From contig NZ_UGSI01000001.1 in NCBI RefSeq assembly GCF_900454495.1, positions 1,798,001 to 1,862,000 of the forward strand: 64,000 nucleotides of DNA. The letters are read 5' to 3'. Below the pieces are notes generated by a model that was not told the DNA's origin, did no database searches, and was given only the letters and a program-made list of their open reading frames with translations. Positions 1 to 8,675 of the stretch are shown piece by piece. Position 1 is the first letter of the stretch, and each line of letters opens with the position of its first letter. A program made the translations under genes and the position numbers. This DNA comes from Paenibacillus macerans. GTDB lineage: Bacteria > Bacillota > Bacilli > Paenibacillales > Paenibacillaceae.

Positions 1-47
1 TTATTTTTGATTTTTTGGAGTCTGTAAAAACATCTTGGAGAGCAATT

Positions 48-416
48 TCAAATCGGAAATAAATCGATTTTCCCTCGTTTGCTAAAGTCAATTTCTGTAC
101 TTTTACGGTTTGCTTTTCGAAGTACCATCCCAATAACTTTGCTGAATCTAATGAAATCCGGCCCTTTTAAATTTGCATAGAAAGTATACGCCATCTTAGT
201 CTCATCGTCCCAAGCATTCCACAAATCTGCACTCAGAACCATGTTTTCTGAATATAATGGTAAAATCGTCGACAAATAAAATTTAATTCTATCAATTGAA
301 GCATTTTTCAATTGATGGAATAGCATTTCATATATATGCTTTTCGCCTTCCAAACAACTTAATAAAATGTACGACTGATTTATTTCAGGAAAAACAGTCA
401 CAGCAAGCCGATGCAT
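48..416 (-). pseudogene. C-terminal part of SEC-C protein, out of frame
   Basis: A 122-codon frame that overlaps the 3' end of the SEC-C gene by 19 bases in another phase. It opens with an ATG but no ribosome binding site precedes it. Its protein (FPEINQSYILLSCLEGE..., then YSENMVLSADLWNAWDDETK...FYANLKGPDF) looks like the natural continuation of the upstream protein. The upstream frame stops at 398 just as this one begins to read sensibly. I infer one gene split by a frameshift, either a real mutation or a sequencing error. It could also be a separate small protein. No catalytic motif is visible. Confidence 0.5.
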
Positions 417-1282
417 AATTCCCTTAACAGTGTGTTTAATTTTTTTCCATCTAAATCATAATCAAGAGCTATATAAGAGTAAACAGCAAATTTAATCTGC
501 TCAGGTATTTTAATGACGCAGGTTTCGATACCTCCATACGTTTTCGATAGTATTTGTTCATCGAAATGAGCTTTCACTGGTTCGAATTCCTTCATTTTCA
601 ATTGAAGCATTCTATAAAAGCCCACCATCGTAGGAGCTTTAAATGCAACAGGTTGTTTCACAAACATCGATCTAAAAATATCTATCGACATCCGTTGCTT
701 GTAATACTCGAAGATAAAGGCCTTATATGCATATATGAATTTCATTTTCTCATTCGTTTCTTCAAAATCCGGCGCTCCTTTTTCTATGGCTGCGAATACA
801 GTATTATCATGTAAATCGCAAAAACAAGTTTCAGTAGTCGCATCGTTTGCACTTGTTCTACTTACCTCAACAATTACTTCTGATTTTCCGTTCAACATTG
901 GAACTATGAGAGGTTTCTTTTTGGAATCTAACATGTAGACATGTCGTCCTTCGCCCGCAAGCAAAGTAATAATTTTATTGTTCTGTAAAGCATGTGCACC
1001 CTTGATTCTCCCTTTGCATTGCGCTTGTTCAGGATGCATACAAATTTTTTTCATAGACTTTCTCATCAGTTCCATTAATTGAACCTCGGGCGGCTTTTGG
1101 GATTTTTTCTCAGAAGAAATCTTCTTATTTTTGCAACAGAAACCGTATTTTTTGCCACTTCCACAGGGACAATTTTCATTATTCCATATTCGTATCTGTT
1201 TAAATATATTCAATGCAACCGTCCCTTCATCAACTAATTCCCTTCCATCATGCTTTATAAAATAACAACCTAATTTTAACAT
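398..1282 (-). CDS. SEC-C motif protein (probably truncated by frameshift)
   Basis: A 294-codon frame with a SEC-C zinc-binding motif near the N-terminus (CPCGSGKKYGFCC, residues 38-50), the metal finger also found at the SecA C-terminus. A second Cys/His-rich segment follows (CMHPEQAQCKG...AHALQ, then CFCDLH), which may be another metal site. This architecture occurs in Bacillota proteins of unknown role, sometimes about 400 residues long. Here the frame stops at 398 and the likely C-terminus continues in another frame down to 48. The start has only a weak ribosome binding site. Base composition is AT-rich compared with the block to its right. Function unknown. Confidence 0.6.
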   Translation of the reverse strand: MLKLGCYFIKHDGRELVDEGTVALNIFKQIRIWNNENCPCGSGKKYGFCCKNKKISSEKKSQKPPEVQLMELMRKSMKKICMHPEQAQCKGRIKGAHALQNNKIITLLAGEGRHVYMLDSKKKPLIVPMLNGKSEVIVEVSRTSANDATTETCFCDLHDNTVFAAIEKGAPDFEETNEKMKFIYAYKAFIFEYYKQRMSIDIFRSMFVKQPVAFKAPTMVGFYRMLQLKMKEFEPVKAHFDEQILSKTYGGIETCVIKIPEQIKFAVYSYIALDYDLDGKKLNTLLRELCIGLL

Positions 1283-1748
1283 AAACCCAAGCCTTATTAA
1301 GAATGCCCTCCAAATTGAGTGAGCCGGACAATAGAGGTATTACTTTTGTCAACGGTTTTTCCCCAATTGAAAAATATCTATATAAAAAGAGAACATCCAC
1401 TAAGGACGCTCTCTTAAACACTCAAACTTTTGAAATTATTAGCTTGGCACAACCATCTCACATGTCTACACACCCGACGTCCAAATCCAGGTCCAAAACG
1501 ACCGAAACCTCGATTTTGTCTTTGAGCAACTTATTTTTGAAGTCGTTGCCGTCTGCCGTGAAAGTCATAAAACGCGCAAAGTGTTGAAAACAAAGGATTT
1601 CTACGTATCGATTCGTTGCATTCCTATTACGCACTCCACATGACTTGTATGGGTCATTTATATACATCGCCTCGTGAACCAATTGTTACGGCATACGTCA
1701 CACCGGACCACCGTGCAGGACCCGCTCGCGGAAGAGCAAGTCTCTACA
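1283..1748. other. Intergenic region without a supported gene
   Basis: No gene could be supported here. A 74-codon minus-strand frame (1458-1682) reads fairly natural protein (ending in KDKIEVSVVLDLDLDVG) but has no ribosome binding site and no recognisable family. It may be a gene remnant. The composition changes abruptly from AT-rich to GC-rich at about 1700, close to the 3' end of the next gene. That marks the edge of a block that looks transferred. Confidence 0.3.
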
Positions 1749-2741
1749 TCAGGCGCCTGCAGGCAGGAGGATCAGTTTGCCGCGGGCTTGCCCGCTCTGG
1801 CTAATGTTGAGTGCTCTACGCCAGTCCTCGAGGGCGAAAGTCTGGGCGACCGGAACGGTGAACTTGCCGTCTGCGGCGTACTGGGCGAACTCCCTGAGAA
1901 CATCATAGCGGAAGGTCTGGTCTTCTCCGGTGCTGGCGCGGACGCCGAGTTCGGCGGCTGCGGCGAAGTCGCTGATGGTTAGAACACGGCGCGGATCACC
2001 ACCGGCGATCCGGATAAGATCGGGTATTACGCCGCTGACCGGTGCAGTGTCCAGGACCAGGTCCACCGGCTGTCCGGCGAGCTCGGTTACCCGCTCGACC
2101 ATTCCGTCACCGTACGAAGTCACTGCCGCTCCCAGCGAACGGAGCCGGTCGGCGTAAGTGTTACCGGCGGTAGCGATCACGCTGGCGCCGCGCATGAGGG
2201 CGATCTGGACGGCTGCAAAGCCCATCATTGTGCCTGCTCCGTGCACCAGCAGGGTGTGGCCCGGTTTAACACCTAGTGCTTTAAGGTGGTTGTATGCAAT
2301 CGTGACCGCCATTGGAAGCGCCGCAGCTTGCACGAACTCGAGTCCTGCAGGGATGCGGACCCAATGGTCGATGATCGCCCGATCCGACGCGCCGGCGCTC
2401 GGGGCGCCGGCAAAGTCGGTGGTGCCCAGAACGGCGTCACCGATGACGACATCGGTGACGTCCTCACCGACCGCCTCCACAATCCCGGACAGTTCCAGCC
2501 CGATACCGCGGGGCAGATTACCGGGAAATAGCCCTTTGCATATGGCCCAGTCGACCGGATTCAGCCCGCAAGCTCGCACCGTCACGCGAATGCGTCCCGG
2601 GCCTGGGTCAGGGACCGCGACCTGTTCCATGCGCAGGACTTCGGCCGGTTCGCCGTAGTCGTGGAAGCGGATCGTCCGCATAGTAGCAGGGCTGGATGCT
2701 TGATAGTTCACATCATTGCTCGACGTATCTAAATTCTCCAT
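1749..2741 (-). CDS. Zinc-free MDR-family NADP-dependent quinone oxidoreductase-like protein
   Basis: A medium-chain dehydrogenase/reductase. The N-terminal GroES-like fold contains RACGLNPVDWAICKG and GLELSGIVEAVG. A Rossmann domain follows with the nucleotide-binding turn VHGAGTMMGFAAVQ. The structural-zinc cysteine cluster of alcohol dehydrogenases is absent, as in quinone oxidoreductases. An ATG at 2756 is in frame, but the GGAGG lies just after it and eight bases before the ATG at 2741, so I start there (330 residues). The first 20 or so codons are AT-rich and the rest strongly GC-rich, as if a foreign gene had been joined to a local translation start. Last gene of the divergent redox cluster. 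Substrate unknown. Confidence 0.8.
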   Translation of the reverse strand: MENLDTSSNDVNYQASSPATMRTIRFHDYGEPAEVLRMEQVAVPDPGPGRIRVTVRACGLNPVDWAICKGLFPGNLPRGIGLELSGIVEAVGEDVTDVVIGDAVLGTTDFAGAPSAGASDRAIIDHWVRIPAGLEFVQAAALPMAVTIAYNHLKALGVKPGHTLLVHGAGTMMGFAAVQIALMRGASVIATAGNTYADRLRSLGAAVTSYGDGMVERVTELAGQPVDLVLDTAPVSGVIPDLIRIAGGDPRRVLTISDFAAAAELGVRASTGEDQTFRYDVLREFAQYAADGKFTVPVAQTFALEDWRRALNISQSGQARGKLILLPAGA

Positions 2742-2901
2742 TTCGATAACCTCCATTTTGTTTTGGAAAATAATGTTTTTTACATCAATTCAAACGGTGT
2801 TTCTAGGGATTGATGCATGAAGGCCGTTCATAAATTCTGTTCAAAGGTGATGGCCTGACTAACCGTATGTTGGCCATATGATCGAAATCAGGAAGCCTTC
2901 C

Positions 2902-3831
2902 TCACGGTAAATCTTCAGCAAATACCGGGGCCGGCGCGAGCGCATACTTCACTTGTGTCAGTTCCTCGGAAATCGTCCACAACCGCCGCGCGACTGCTTC
3001 GTCATGCGAGCGCGCACTCGATTCGACCTTCTTGGGGTAGCCGCGTAATTCGAGACTGCTTGGCCCAAAGTAATCTCCACCTCGCACGTCTGACGCAGTG
3101 GCCGCATAAAGGGTCGGCAAGACACCCATTTTCGAGGTCTGGGCAAAAATCGGATTCAAGCGCCGCATCATGCTGGAATGCCGCAGCGCATTGGTCGCTG
3201 TCCAGCCCGGATGCACAGCTACTGCCAGCGTTGATCGGCCTGCCGCAACAAGCCGGCGCTGCAGCTCGTAGGTGAACAGCAGATTCGCCAGCTTGCTCTG
3301 AGCATAGGCGCGCGCTGGCGTGTAATTCCGCTCCAAGTTCAGGTCATTAAAGTGAACGATTCCCGACCGATGCGACAAGCTGCTTACCGTCACAATGCGT
3401 GCGCCCGGTGTCGCGTCGAGCCGCTCCAGCAGCAAACCGGTCAGCGCAAAGTGCCCCAGGTGATTGATTCCAAATTGCTGCTCGAAGCCCTGCGCTGTCT
3501 TCCCGTAAGGCGGCTTCGCCACGCCGCCGTTGTTGATCAGGAGATCAAGCCGATGGTAGTCCTGGCGAAAGGCCGCCGCAAAAGCGCGGACGCTCGCCAG
3601 ATCGCCCAGATCGAGCGCCATTCCTACGACCTTGCCCGACGGCTTAAGTGCTTTAATTCGGTCAGCGGCAAGGTTGGCATTAGCGATACTGCGGCAGGCC
3701 ATAATGACCGTCGCCCCTTTGTTGGCTAGCGCCCGCGCCGCTTCCCAACCAATCCCGCTGTTAGATCCGGTTACAATGGCCACTCGTCCGGTCTGATCTG
3801 GCATGTGGTCTTCTGTCCATGGTGTTGTCAT
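2902..3831 (-). CDS. Short-chain dehydrogenase/reductase (retinol-dehydrogenase-like)
   Basis: A 309-residue Rossmann-fold oxidoreductase. It has the cofactor motif TGSNSGIG (21-28), the NNGG motif (100-103), catalytic Ser at about 150, and Tyr176-x-x-x-Lys180 (YAQSK). Arg47 in ACRS after the second strand suggests NADP(H) preference. The protein resembles the long SDR subgroup that includes WWOX/retinol-dehydrogenase-like and protochlorophyllide-reductase-like enzymes. It lies between another SDR and an MDR enzyme on the same strand, so they are probably co-transcribed. GC content is well above the window average, which fits acquisition by transfer. The physiological substrate cannot be read from sequence. 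Confidence 0.85.
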   Translation of the reverse strand: MTTPWTEDHMPDQTGRVAIVTGSNSGIGWEAARALANKGATVIMACRSIANANLAADRIKALKPSGKVVGMALDLGDLASVRAFAAAFRQDYHRLDLLINNGGVAKPPYGKTAQGFEQQFGINHLGHFALTGLLLERLDATPGARIVTVSSLSHRSGIVHFNDLNLERNYTPARAYAQSKLANLLFTYELQRRLVAAGRSTLAVAVHPGWTATNALRHSSMMRRLNPIFAQTSKMGVLPTLYAATASDVRGGDYFGPSSLELRGYPKKVESSARSHDEAVARRLWTISEELTQVKYALAPAPVFAEDLP

Positions 3832-3855
3832 GTGGTTTCGTCCTTCCTCCCGAAC

Positions 3856-4614
3856 TTAGATCTGAGAGCCGCCTCCGTCCACAGGGAACTCGGCTCCGGT
3901 TGTGTAAGTCGCGTCGAACGCAAGGAATGCGACTGCTTTGGCAACCTCGAGGGGGTCACCGAAACGCAGCATTGGGATCTGCTGTCTCATCTGTTCCTTG
4001 GTCTGTTCTGCAGCTTCCTTCGGCATCGACTTCTCCATGATGCCGGTGTCGATGGGGCCGGGGCTGACCGCGTTGACACGAATCTTCCGCGGCAACAGCT
4101 CGCGGGCCAAACTACGAGTCATGGAGCGCAGCGCTGCTTTACTGGACGCGTACGCACTGATCATCGGGATACCCACTACGTTCGTGATAGAGGTGGTGAG
4201 CACCACGCCGCTGCCTGCGTTTAGCAATGGGGCAAGTTTCTGCACGGTGAAGTACGGACCTTTGGCGTTGACTGTAAGTAACTCGTCGTACACTTCTTCG
4301 GTCATCGACTCGAAGGGGACAAAGCGCGTGATGCCGGCGTTTACGAACAGGGCATCGATCGTTCCGAACTCGGCCTTTACCCGGTCGGCCAACTCGTCGA
4401 TATCCGTTAACGACGCGGCGTCGCTTTGCACTGCGACCGCGTTGTTGCCAAGTTGTTCACGAGCTGAGTCAAGCTTAGCCTGGGCACGGCCGGTGATCAG
4501 AACGCGTGCTCCTTCATCCGCCAGCAGCTTCGCTGTCGCGAGGCCAAGCCCGCTGCTGCCTCCCGTGATCACTACTTTCTTGCCTGCGTATTTACTTACT
4601 GGATTGTTTTCCAT
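3856..4614 (-). CDS. Classical short-chain dehydrogenase/reductase
   Basis: A roughly 252-residue SDR with TGGSSGLG near the N-terminus, VNAG for strand stability, catalytic Ser, the YASSK (YxxxK) pair, and the usual C-terminal PVDGGGSQ. Two in-frame ATGs exist, at 4620 and 4614. The GGGAGG is only three bases from the first and nine from the second, so the second is the better start. It is the first gene of the minus-strand redox cluster and faces the TetR gene across a 350-base divergent region with a palindrome. The TetR protein is therefore the likely regulator. GC-rich like its downstream neighbours. Confidence 0.85.
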   Translation of the reverse strand: MENNPVSKYAGKKVVITGGSSGLGLATAKLLADEGARVLITGRAQAKLDSAREQLGNNAVAVQSDAASLTDIDELADRVKAEFGTIDALFVNAGITRFVPFESMTEEVYDELLTVNAKGPYFTVQKLAPLLNAGSGVVLTTSITNVVGIPMISAYASSKAALRSMTRSLARELLPRKIRVNAVSPGPIDTGIMEKSMPKEAAEQTKEQMRQQIPMLRFGDPLEVAKAVAFLAFDATYTTGAEFPVDGGGSQI

Positions 4615-4790
4615 TTTCATCTTCCTCCCTTGGTTTATCCGGTATATAATCTTGCTAAACTAACGGTCAATTGTTGGATAAGAAGCCCGTAGATAAATTG
4701 CACAAGCAATCACCATAATGGGTATTTACTGCTTTCACAGAACCCATTCTTTCTAGTTTTCTTGTATTGCTTTTGACGGGCGATTGACCC

Positions 4791-4816
4791 GACAGTGTAG
4801 TAAAATCTGCACTGTC
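4791..4816. promoter_or_regulatory. Candidate TetR operator palindrome in the 4.6-5.0 kb divergent region
   Basis: GACAGTG (4791-4797) and CACTGTC (4810-4816) form a perfect 7-base inverted repeat with a 12-base spacer. It lies between the outward-facing SDR and TetR genes. Two TTGAC-type hexamers (4773 and 4784) lie just upstream, but no convincing -10 at standard spacing was found. Such a palindrome is the usual target layout of a TetR dimer; the assignment is inferred from position. The rest of the 4615-4967 gap shows nothing else. Confidence 0.5.
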
Positions 4817-4967
4817 TGTGCTAATCTTAGCTTAGCGGTTTGGGCTGCACAACCAATAAACAACCGCATTTGTGGCTTATACAACACACGAGCTTATTTG
4901 TTGTCCTTTTGCTTTCCAATAAACGCACGTTAACCAATATAATCTGAGGGAGAGGGAGAAGCGTAAC

Positions 4968-5552
4968 ATGCCCACTAATACAAACGATCCCCGTGTAAAA
5001 CGGACGCGTCAACTGTTGATGCAAGCTTTTATGGAATTGCTTGAGCAGAGGAAGAAGAATGTCTCTTCCATTACCGTACAAGATATTACGTCCTACGCGA
5101 CCGTAAACCGCTCCACGTTCTATGCGCATTTTGAAGACAAATTCGCATTTCTTGAGAGCTGGATGAGAGATAAATTTCAAAAGAAGCTAAAGGATGAGCT
5201 GCCTAATGCTGCTTTATCCGATATAGGGAGCCTCCGAACGCTTATTTTAATCGTTTTCGATTTTCTTTTCTGTACCCGTCCGTATATGACATTTGCTGAT
5301 CGTCAATATGAAACGCTGTTTGAGGTCGCCATGCAAAAGGAACTAAATGACCTATTATTTACCTGGTTAAGCGAACAAGCGGAACCTTCCGTTTCACGAG
5401 AGACGGTGGAGACTACCGCTCTGATAGCAAGCTGGGGCATATTTGGATCGGCCGTCGAATGGAGCAGACATCCGCAAGATAGATCGGCGGAAGACATGGC
5501 GCGGGATGTTTTGGAGGTCGTTGCTGCTGGTTTAGCCCCCGTAATAGGGTAA
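4968..5552 (+). CDS. TetR/AcrR family transcriptional regulator
   Basis: 194 residues. The N-terminal TetR DNA-binding domain has the helix-turn-helix SSITVQDITSYATVNRSTFY followed by AHFEDKFAFLESW, the typical YxHFxxK junction. The C-terminal ligand-binding half is variable, as expected. The start is preceded by a GGGAG-rich ribosome binding site. It is divergent from the SDR/MDR redox cluster, so it probably represses that cluster and itself through the palindrome at 4791-4816. Unlike the redox genes it has ordinary local base composition. Its inducer is unknown. Confidence 0.85.
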   Translation: MPTNTNDPRVKRTRQLLMQAFMELLEQRKKNVSSITVQDITSYATVNRSTFYAHFEDKFAFLESWMRDKFQKKLKDELPNAALSDIGSLRTLILIVFDFLFCTRPYMTFADRQYETLFEVAMQKELNDLLFTWLSEQAEPSVSRETVETTALIASWGIFGSAVEWSRHPQDRSAEDMARDVLEVVAAGLAPVIG

Positions 5553-5626
5553 TAGTTGTGTCGCGTACAGGCGGCGCGGTTGAATTAGAACGCCGAATAA
5601 GATAGGTTTCCATATAATCGAAAAAA

Positions 5627-5657
5627 CGCCCGGGACCGATGATACTTGGTCCGGGCG
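5627..5657 (-). terminator. Terminator-like hairpin oriented for the minus strand
   Basis: CGCCCGGGACC (5627-5637) pairs with GGTCCGGGCG (5648-5657), leaving a one-base bulge. On the minus strand the stem is followed by six Ts, the form of an intrinsic terminator. On the plus strand it follows the TetR gene by 75 bases but has no T run. No minus-strand gene is recognisable to its right, so its true client is unclear. Confidence 0.55.
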
Positions 5658-6114
5658 ATACTTCTTAGTTCTTATACCAGTGTAGGCGTTTAAACTCTTC
5701 ACCATTAATTGCAGATCATACAACTAACTTTATATCCATTTACCCAATGATTCGTTTAATTGCATTTCATACAGCTACTCCTCGTCTCATTGCCTCTTAA
5801 TCGAAATATAGCGGAGTAATTGCAGGTTTTACACTTAATCAAGTGCTGTGGCGGTATTTCCGGATAAGTAACTGTACATTCTGCAACTATTCCATTCAAC
5901 AATGGACCAAGAAAGCTTGAGTACGAAGCAGGTACGCTCGGATGGAGCGATCGCTTTCCTACAACTGCCGGAACTGATCCACAAAGTCACCTCGAAAACC
6001 GGGAATAGCTTTCCCTTCGGGCAATTCTAATGGATGTGTTCATTGCACTAACAGATTCTTTTGTGGTAATTGTCTGTTATGGGGAAATATCAAATCACAG
6101 GAACTAGGAGCGAA
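5658..6114. other. Long intergenic stretch with a weak small ORF
   Basis: No gene with family similarity is visible. An ATG-started frame of 42 codons runs 5902-6030 on the plus strand (MDQESLSTKQVRSDGAIAF..., ending FPFGQF) and reads like real protein. It lacks a ribosome binding site and could be a leftover of a decayed gene, perhaps of a mobile element. The last part must carry the leader of the ABC operon. Its promoter could not be identified with confidence. Confidence 0.25.
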
Positions 6115-6840
6115 ATGCAAATGGTACACCCACAAAGTGCCTCAGCAATTGAAAGATACGCTATTCTCGTATCCGGCGCAGGCAAAACTTTAAATGGCCA
6201 AAAGATTATAAATAACGTTTCTCTGGCCGTGCCCCGCAACAGCATATACGCCATCATCGGCCCGAACGGAGCAGGGAAAACGACTCTGCTTCGCCTCATG
6301 AACGGATTGTTGACCTTGGATGAAGGTACAATCCGTTATGCTAATAATGAGCATCAAATTGCTGTGCTGCTGGAGAACGACTATCTATTCGAAGCCAAAA
6401 CCGGACGCGAGAACATCAGCGATTTTGGCATCTATTTTTCGCTTGACCCCGCACAAATTTCCGCGTCGCTGCAACGTTACTCCGCCATACTGCAATTGGA
6501 CTCAGCGCTCGGCAATAAGGTCGCTGCCTACTCAAAGGGTATGAGAAGAAAGCTCTCCCTGTTGATTACATTGCTTAGAAATACACCGATTCTCATGCTG
6601 GATGAGTTGACTTCCGGCGTTGATCCCGAATCCAGACGAGTGATGCGCAGCGTGTTGAGCCAACTAAAGGAAGAAGGCCGAACGGTCATCCTTACCTCGC
6701 ACGATCTGGCCGAGGTTCAGAAGATCAGCGACTGGATTGTAATTATGAAAGCCGGTTCCATCGTGGAAACGATGAATAATCAAGTGTTCGAGGGAGACCT
6801 TGAGCAAAGATTTTTTGATGTGCTGGAGGGGATCAAATGA
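6115..6840 (+). CDS. ABC transporter ATP-binding protein
   Basis: ATPase subunit with Walker A GPNGAGKTT (about 49-57), a divergent signature YSKGMRRKL in place of LSGGQ, and Walker B ILMLDELTSGVD with the catalytic Glu. The switch His is in TSHDLAEV. The frame is open from a TTG at 6070, but the AGGAG at 6106-6110 favours the ATG at 6115 (or 6121). It overlaps the following permease gene by four bases (ATGA), so the two are translationally coupled. The pair forms an ABC-2-type exporter or efflux system of unknown cargo. Confidence 0.85.
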   Translation: MQMVHPQSASAIERYAILVSGAGKTLNGQKIINNVSLAVPRNSIYAIIGPNGAGKTTLLRLMNGLLTLDEGTIRYANNEHQIAVLLENDYLFEAKTGRENISDFGIYFSLDPAQISASLQRYSAILQLDSALGNKVAAYSKGMRRKLSLLITLLRNTPILMLDELTSGVDPESRRVMRSVLSQLKEEGRTVILTSHDLAEVQKISDWIVIMKAGSIVETMNNQVFEGDLEQRFFDVLEGIK

Positions 6841-7568
6841 TGGGCATTCACCCGATCAATAAGCTCAATTTCAGAGATATCCTAAAAAGTCCTTCCTACC
6901 TGGTCATGCTCAACATCATGTTGATCGTACCGTTAAATTCCATGCTGCAAATTCTGAAAACGAACACCGGCCTGATGGAGTTTATCGTTGTCTATGTTTT
7001 TTTGATGTTGAATGTCTCCGTCTATTTCTTTTTGAATATGCTGACCATCAGTCTGATTGTGATTTCGGAAAAAAGCTCGGGGCGCTGTGAATATTACCTG
7101 GCCAACCAAGTGGATGTTCGCCGGCTTACCGGCATATACAGCCGCTCCTCCTATAGTTTAAACATCGGCCCCATCCTTTTGCTCGACATCCTTATGGCAG
7201 GTTTCGCTATGGCCAGCAATGAGACTGTGCTGCTTCATTTGTTCCAAGATGTTTCTTTTGTTTGGTTTGCGGCAACATACCTTCTCTTTACTTATCTCGC
7301 TACCAGTACATTGACCTTAATCTCCATGCTTTCTAAATCCCCGGAGCGGATCCGAACCTATCTTTCGGCCAGTTCGTTTTTGTTTATTTTTGCCGCTACG
7401 CTTCCCGCTACTTTCATTAAAAAATTTGGTTTCATTATCAATGGCGGCACCATTATTTGGTTTGCCGGCAGCACTCTGCTCGTTCTGGCATTGATTTGTG
7501 CCTCCGTACGCATATTCCTGACTAAAAAGCTAAGCAATGAAATCGTTATTCTATCATATAAACAGTAG
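6837..7568 (+). CDS. ABC transporter permease, ABC-2-like
   Basis: A 243-residue integral membrane protein with about six hydrophobic segments, for example LVMLNIMLIVPL, FIVVYVFLMLNVSVYFFLNML and ILLLDILMAGFAM. The short cytoplasmic loop KSSGRCEYYLANQVDVRRL is typical of ABC-2 permeases. It starts inside the stop codon of the ATPase gene, after a GGAGGGG site. The two proteins should form the full exporter. No substrate can be proposed: no peptide precursor, immunity gene or regulator lies beside it. Confidence 0.75.
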   Translation: MMGIHPINKLNFRDILKSPSYLVMLNIMLIVPLNSMLQILKTNTGLMEFIVVYVFLMLNVSVYFFLNMLTISLIVISEKSSGRCEYYLANQVDVRRLTGIYSRSSYSLNIGPILLLDILMAGFAMASNETVLLHLFQDVSFVWFAATYLLFTYLATSTLTLISMLSKSPERIRTYLSASSFLFIFAATLPATFIKKFGFIINGGTIIWFAGSTLLVLALICASVRIFLTKKLSNEIVILSYKQ

Positions 7569-7689
7569 GTTTGGTTATAAAATAATATCGTCTATCAGGC
7601 AACTTTTTCCTCCCCCATTCAATCCGCCTATGTTATATTTAAGAGAATAGTCCTATGATTTTGAAACCAAATACATAAAAGGAGACGTT

Positions 7690-8613
7690 ATGAAAAAAAT
7701 AGTTTACTTAACGCTTACGGGGTTCCTCGCTGCATTTATCGGTCTTTTCTCTTTCACAGCCCCAACTTCCGCCGCCGCCCCCGCTTCTTACACGCTTTAT
7801 GTGGACGGCAAACTTTCATCGGCCAAATTCCCGACGGTTGTAGAAAAAAATGTCACCCTCATTCCGTTGAAACCGGTGCTTACCAATCTAGGTTATACCA
7901 CGACCGTCGATAGCAAGACGAAAGCCGTTACGGCCACGAATTCAGACGGCTCGTCTATCACCGTGAAGACGGGAAGCAAAAAAGCCCAAATCAACGGGTC
8001 AGATGCCACCCTCCCTGCCGTGGTCAAGACGATGAACGGAACTACGTATCTTCCTTTATCGGCTATCAAGCAGTTAACCGGAAAACCGATCGGACTGGAC
8101 GCCTCAAAGGCCATAGCCTGGATCGGGGACAAGCCGGCGAAAACCGTCGCGCTTCCGCCGTGGGGAGCAACCCCGAAACAAATGAAGGCGATCTTCAGCC
8201 ATAAGCAGCTGATCGAGGAAGGACAAGAGGGCGATATTTATGCCCTATGGTACCAGGAAGCGCCCGATTACACGGATGAAATATACGTGTTTTATAAAAA
8301 TAAACTGGCCAAATGGATGTATGACCTGCCAGTTCCCAACTATGACGAGGCCGGGTTAATCAGTTATTACGATGGCATGCTCGAAAGCTTAGTTGACAAA
8401 TACGGGGAACCGGAAACCAATATCGCGGCTGCCGATAAGAACAATCAGCCAATACCTCTGGCTGACGGAGGTTACTTTATGAGCGAGTGGATCATCGGAG
8501 GCACAAAAATCACTCTGTTCTTGAAACCGGCAGACGCCGGATACGTCATGAACATACAATATGTGGATACATCCGTAGAATCAAAAGTAAAAGACGCCTT
8601 GGATGCGCTTTAA
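7690..8613 (+). CDS. Secreted protein with copper-amine-oxidase-N-like stalk domain
   Basis: 307 residues with a clear Sec signal peptide (MKK, hydrophobic core, TSAAAPAS). A copper amine oxidase N-terminal-like domain follows at about 34-145 (LYVDGK..., VTLIPLKPVLTNLGY, TYLPLSAIKQL). This module is very common in Paenibacillus surface proteins and is not itself an oxidase. The last 150 residues, rich in Tyr and Asp, have no family I recognise. An AAAAGGAGA site lies upstream. It is monocistronic and ends in a strong terminator. Probably cell-wall or extracellular; role unknown. Confidence 0.8.
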   Translation: MKKIVYLTLTGFLAAFIGLFSFTAPTSAAAPASYTLYVDGKLSSAKFPTVVEKNVTLIPLKPVLTNLGYTTTVDSKTKAVTATNSDGSSITVKTGSKKAQINGSDATLPAVVKTMNGTTYLPLSAIKQLTGKPIGLDASKAIAWIGDKPAKTVALPPWGATPKQMKAIFSHKQLIEEGQEGDIYALWYQEAPDYTDEIYVFYKNKLAKWMYDLPVPNYDEAGLISYYDGMLESLVDKYGEPETNIAAADKNNQPIPLADGGYFMSEWIIGGTKITLFLKPADAGYVMNIQYVDTSVESKVKDALDAL

Positions 8614-8630
8614 TAAAAATGCTAATAAAA

Positions 8631-8665
8631 CGCTGCTGACATTCATTTGTCAGCAGCGTTTTTTT
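8631..8665. terminator. Intrinsic terminator, bidirectional
   Basis: CGCTGCTGAC (8631-8640) and GTCAGCAGCG (8649-8658) form a perfect 10-bp stem with an 8-base loop, followed by seven Ts. A run of As precedes it, so it can serve both the stalk-protein gene and the converging MFS gene. Confidence 0.9.
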
Positions 8666-8675
8666 GATTTATCGC

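Noticed and set aside
1303..1587. Plus-strand frame of 94 codons in the left intergenic region
   Set aside because: Serine- and threonine-rich without ribosome binding site or recognisable motif; the opposite strand reads more naturally.
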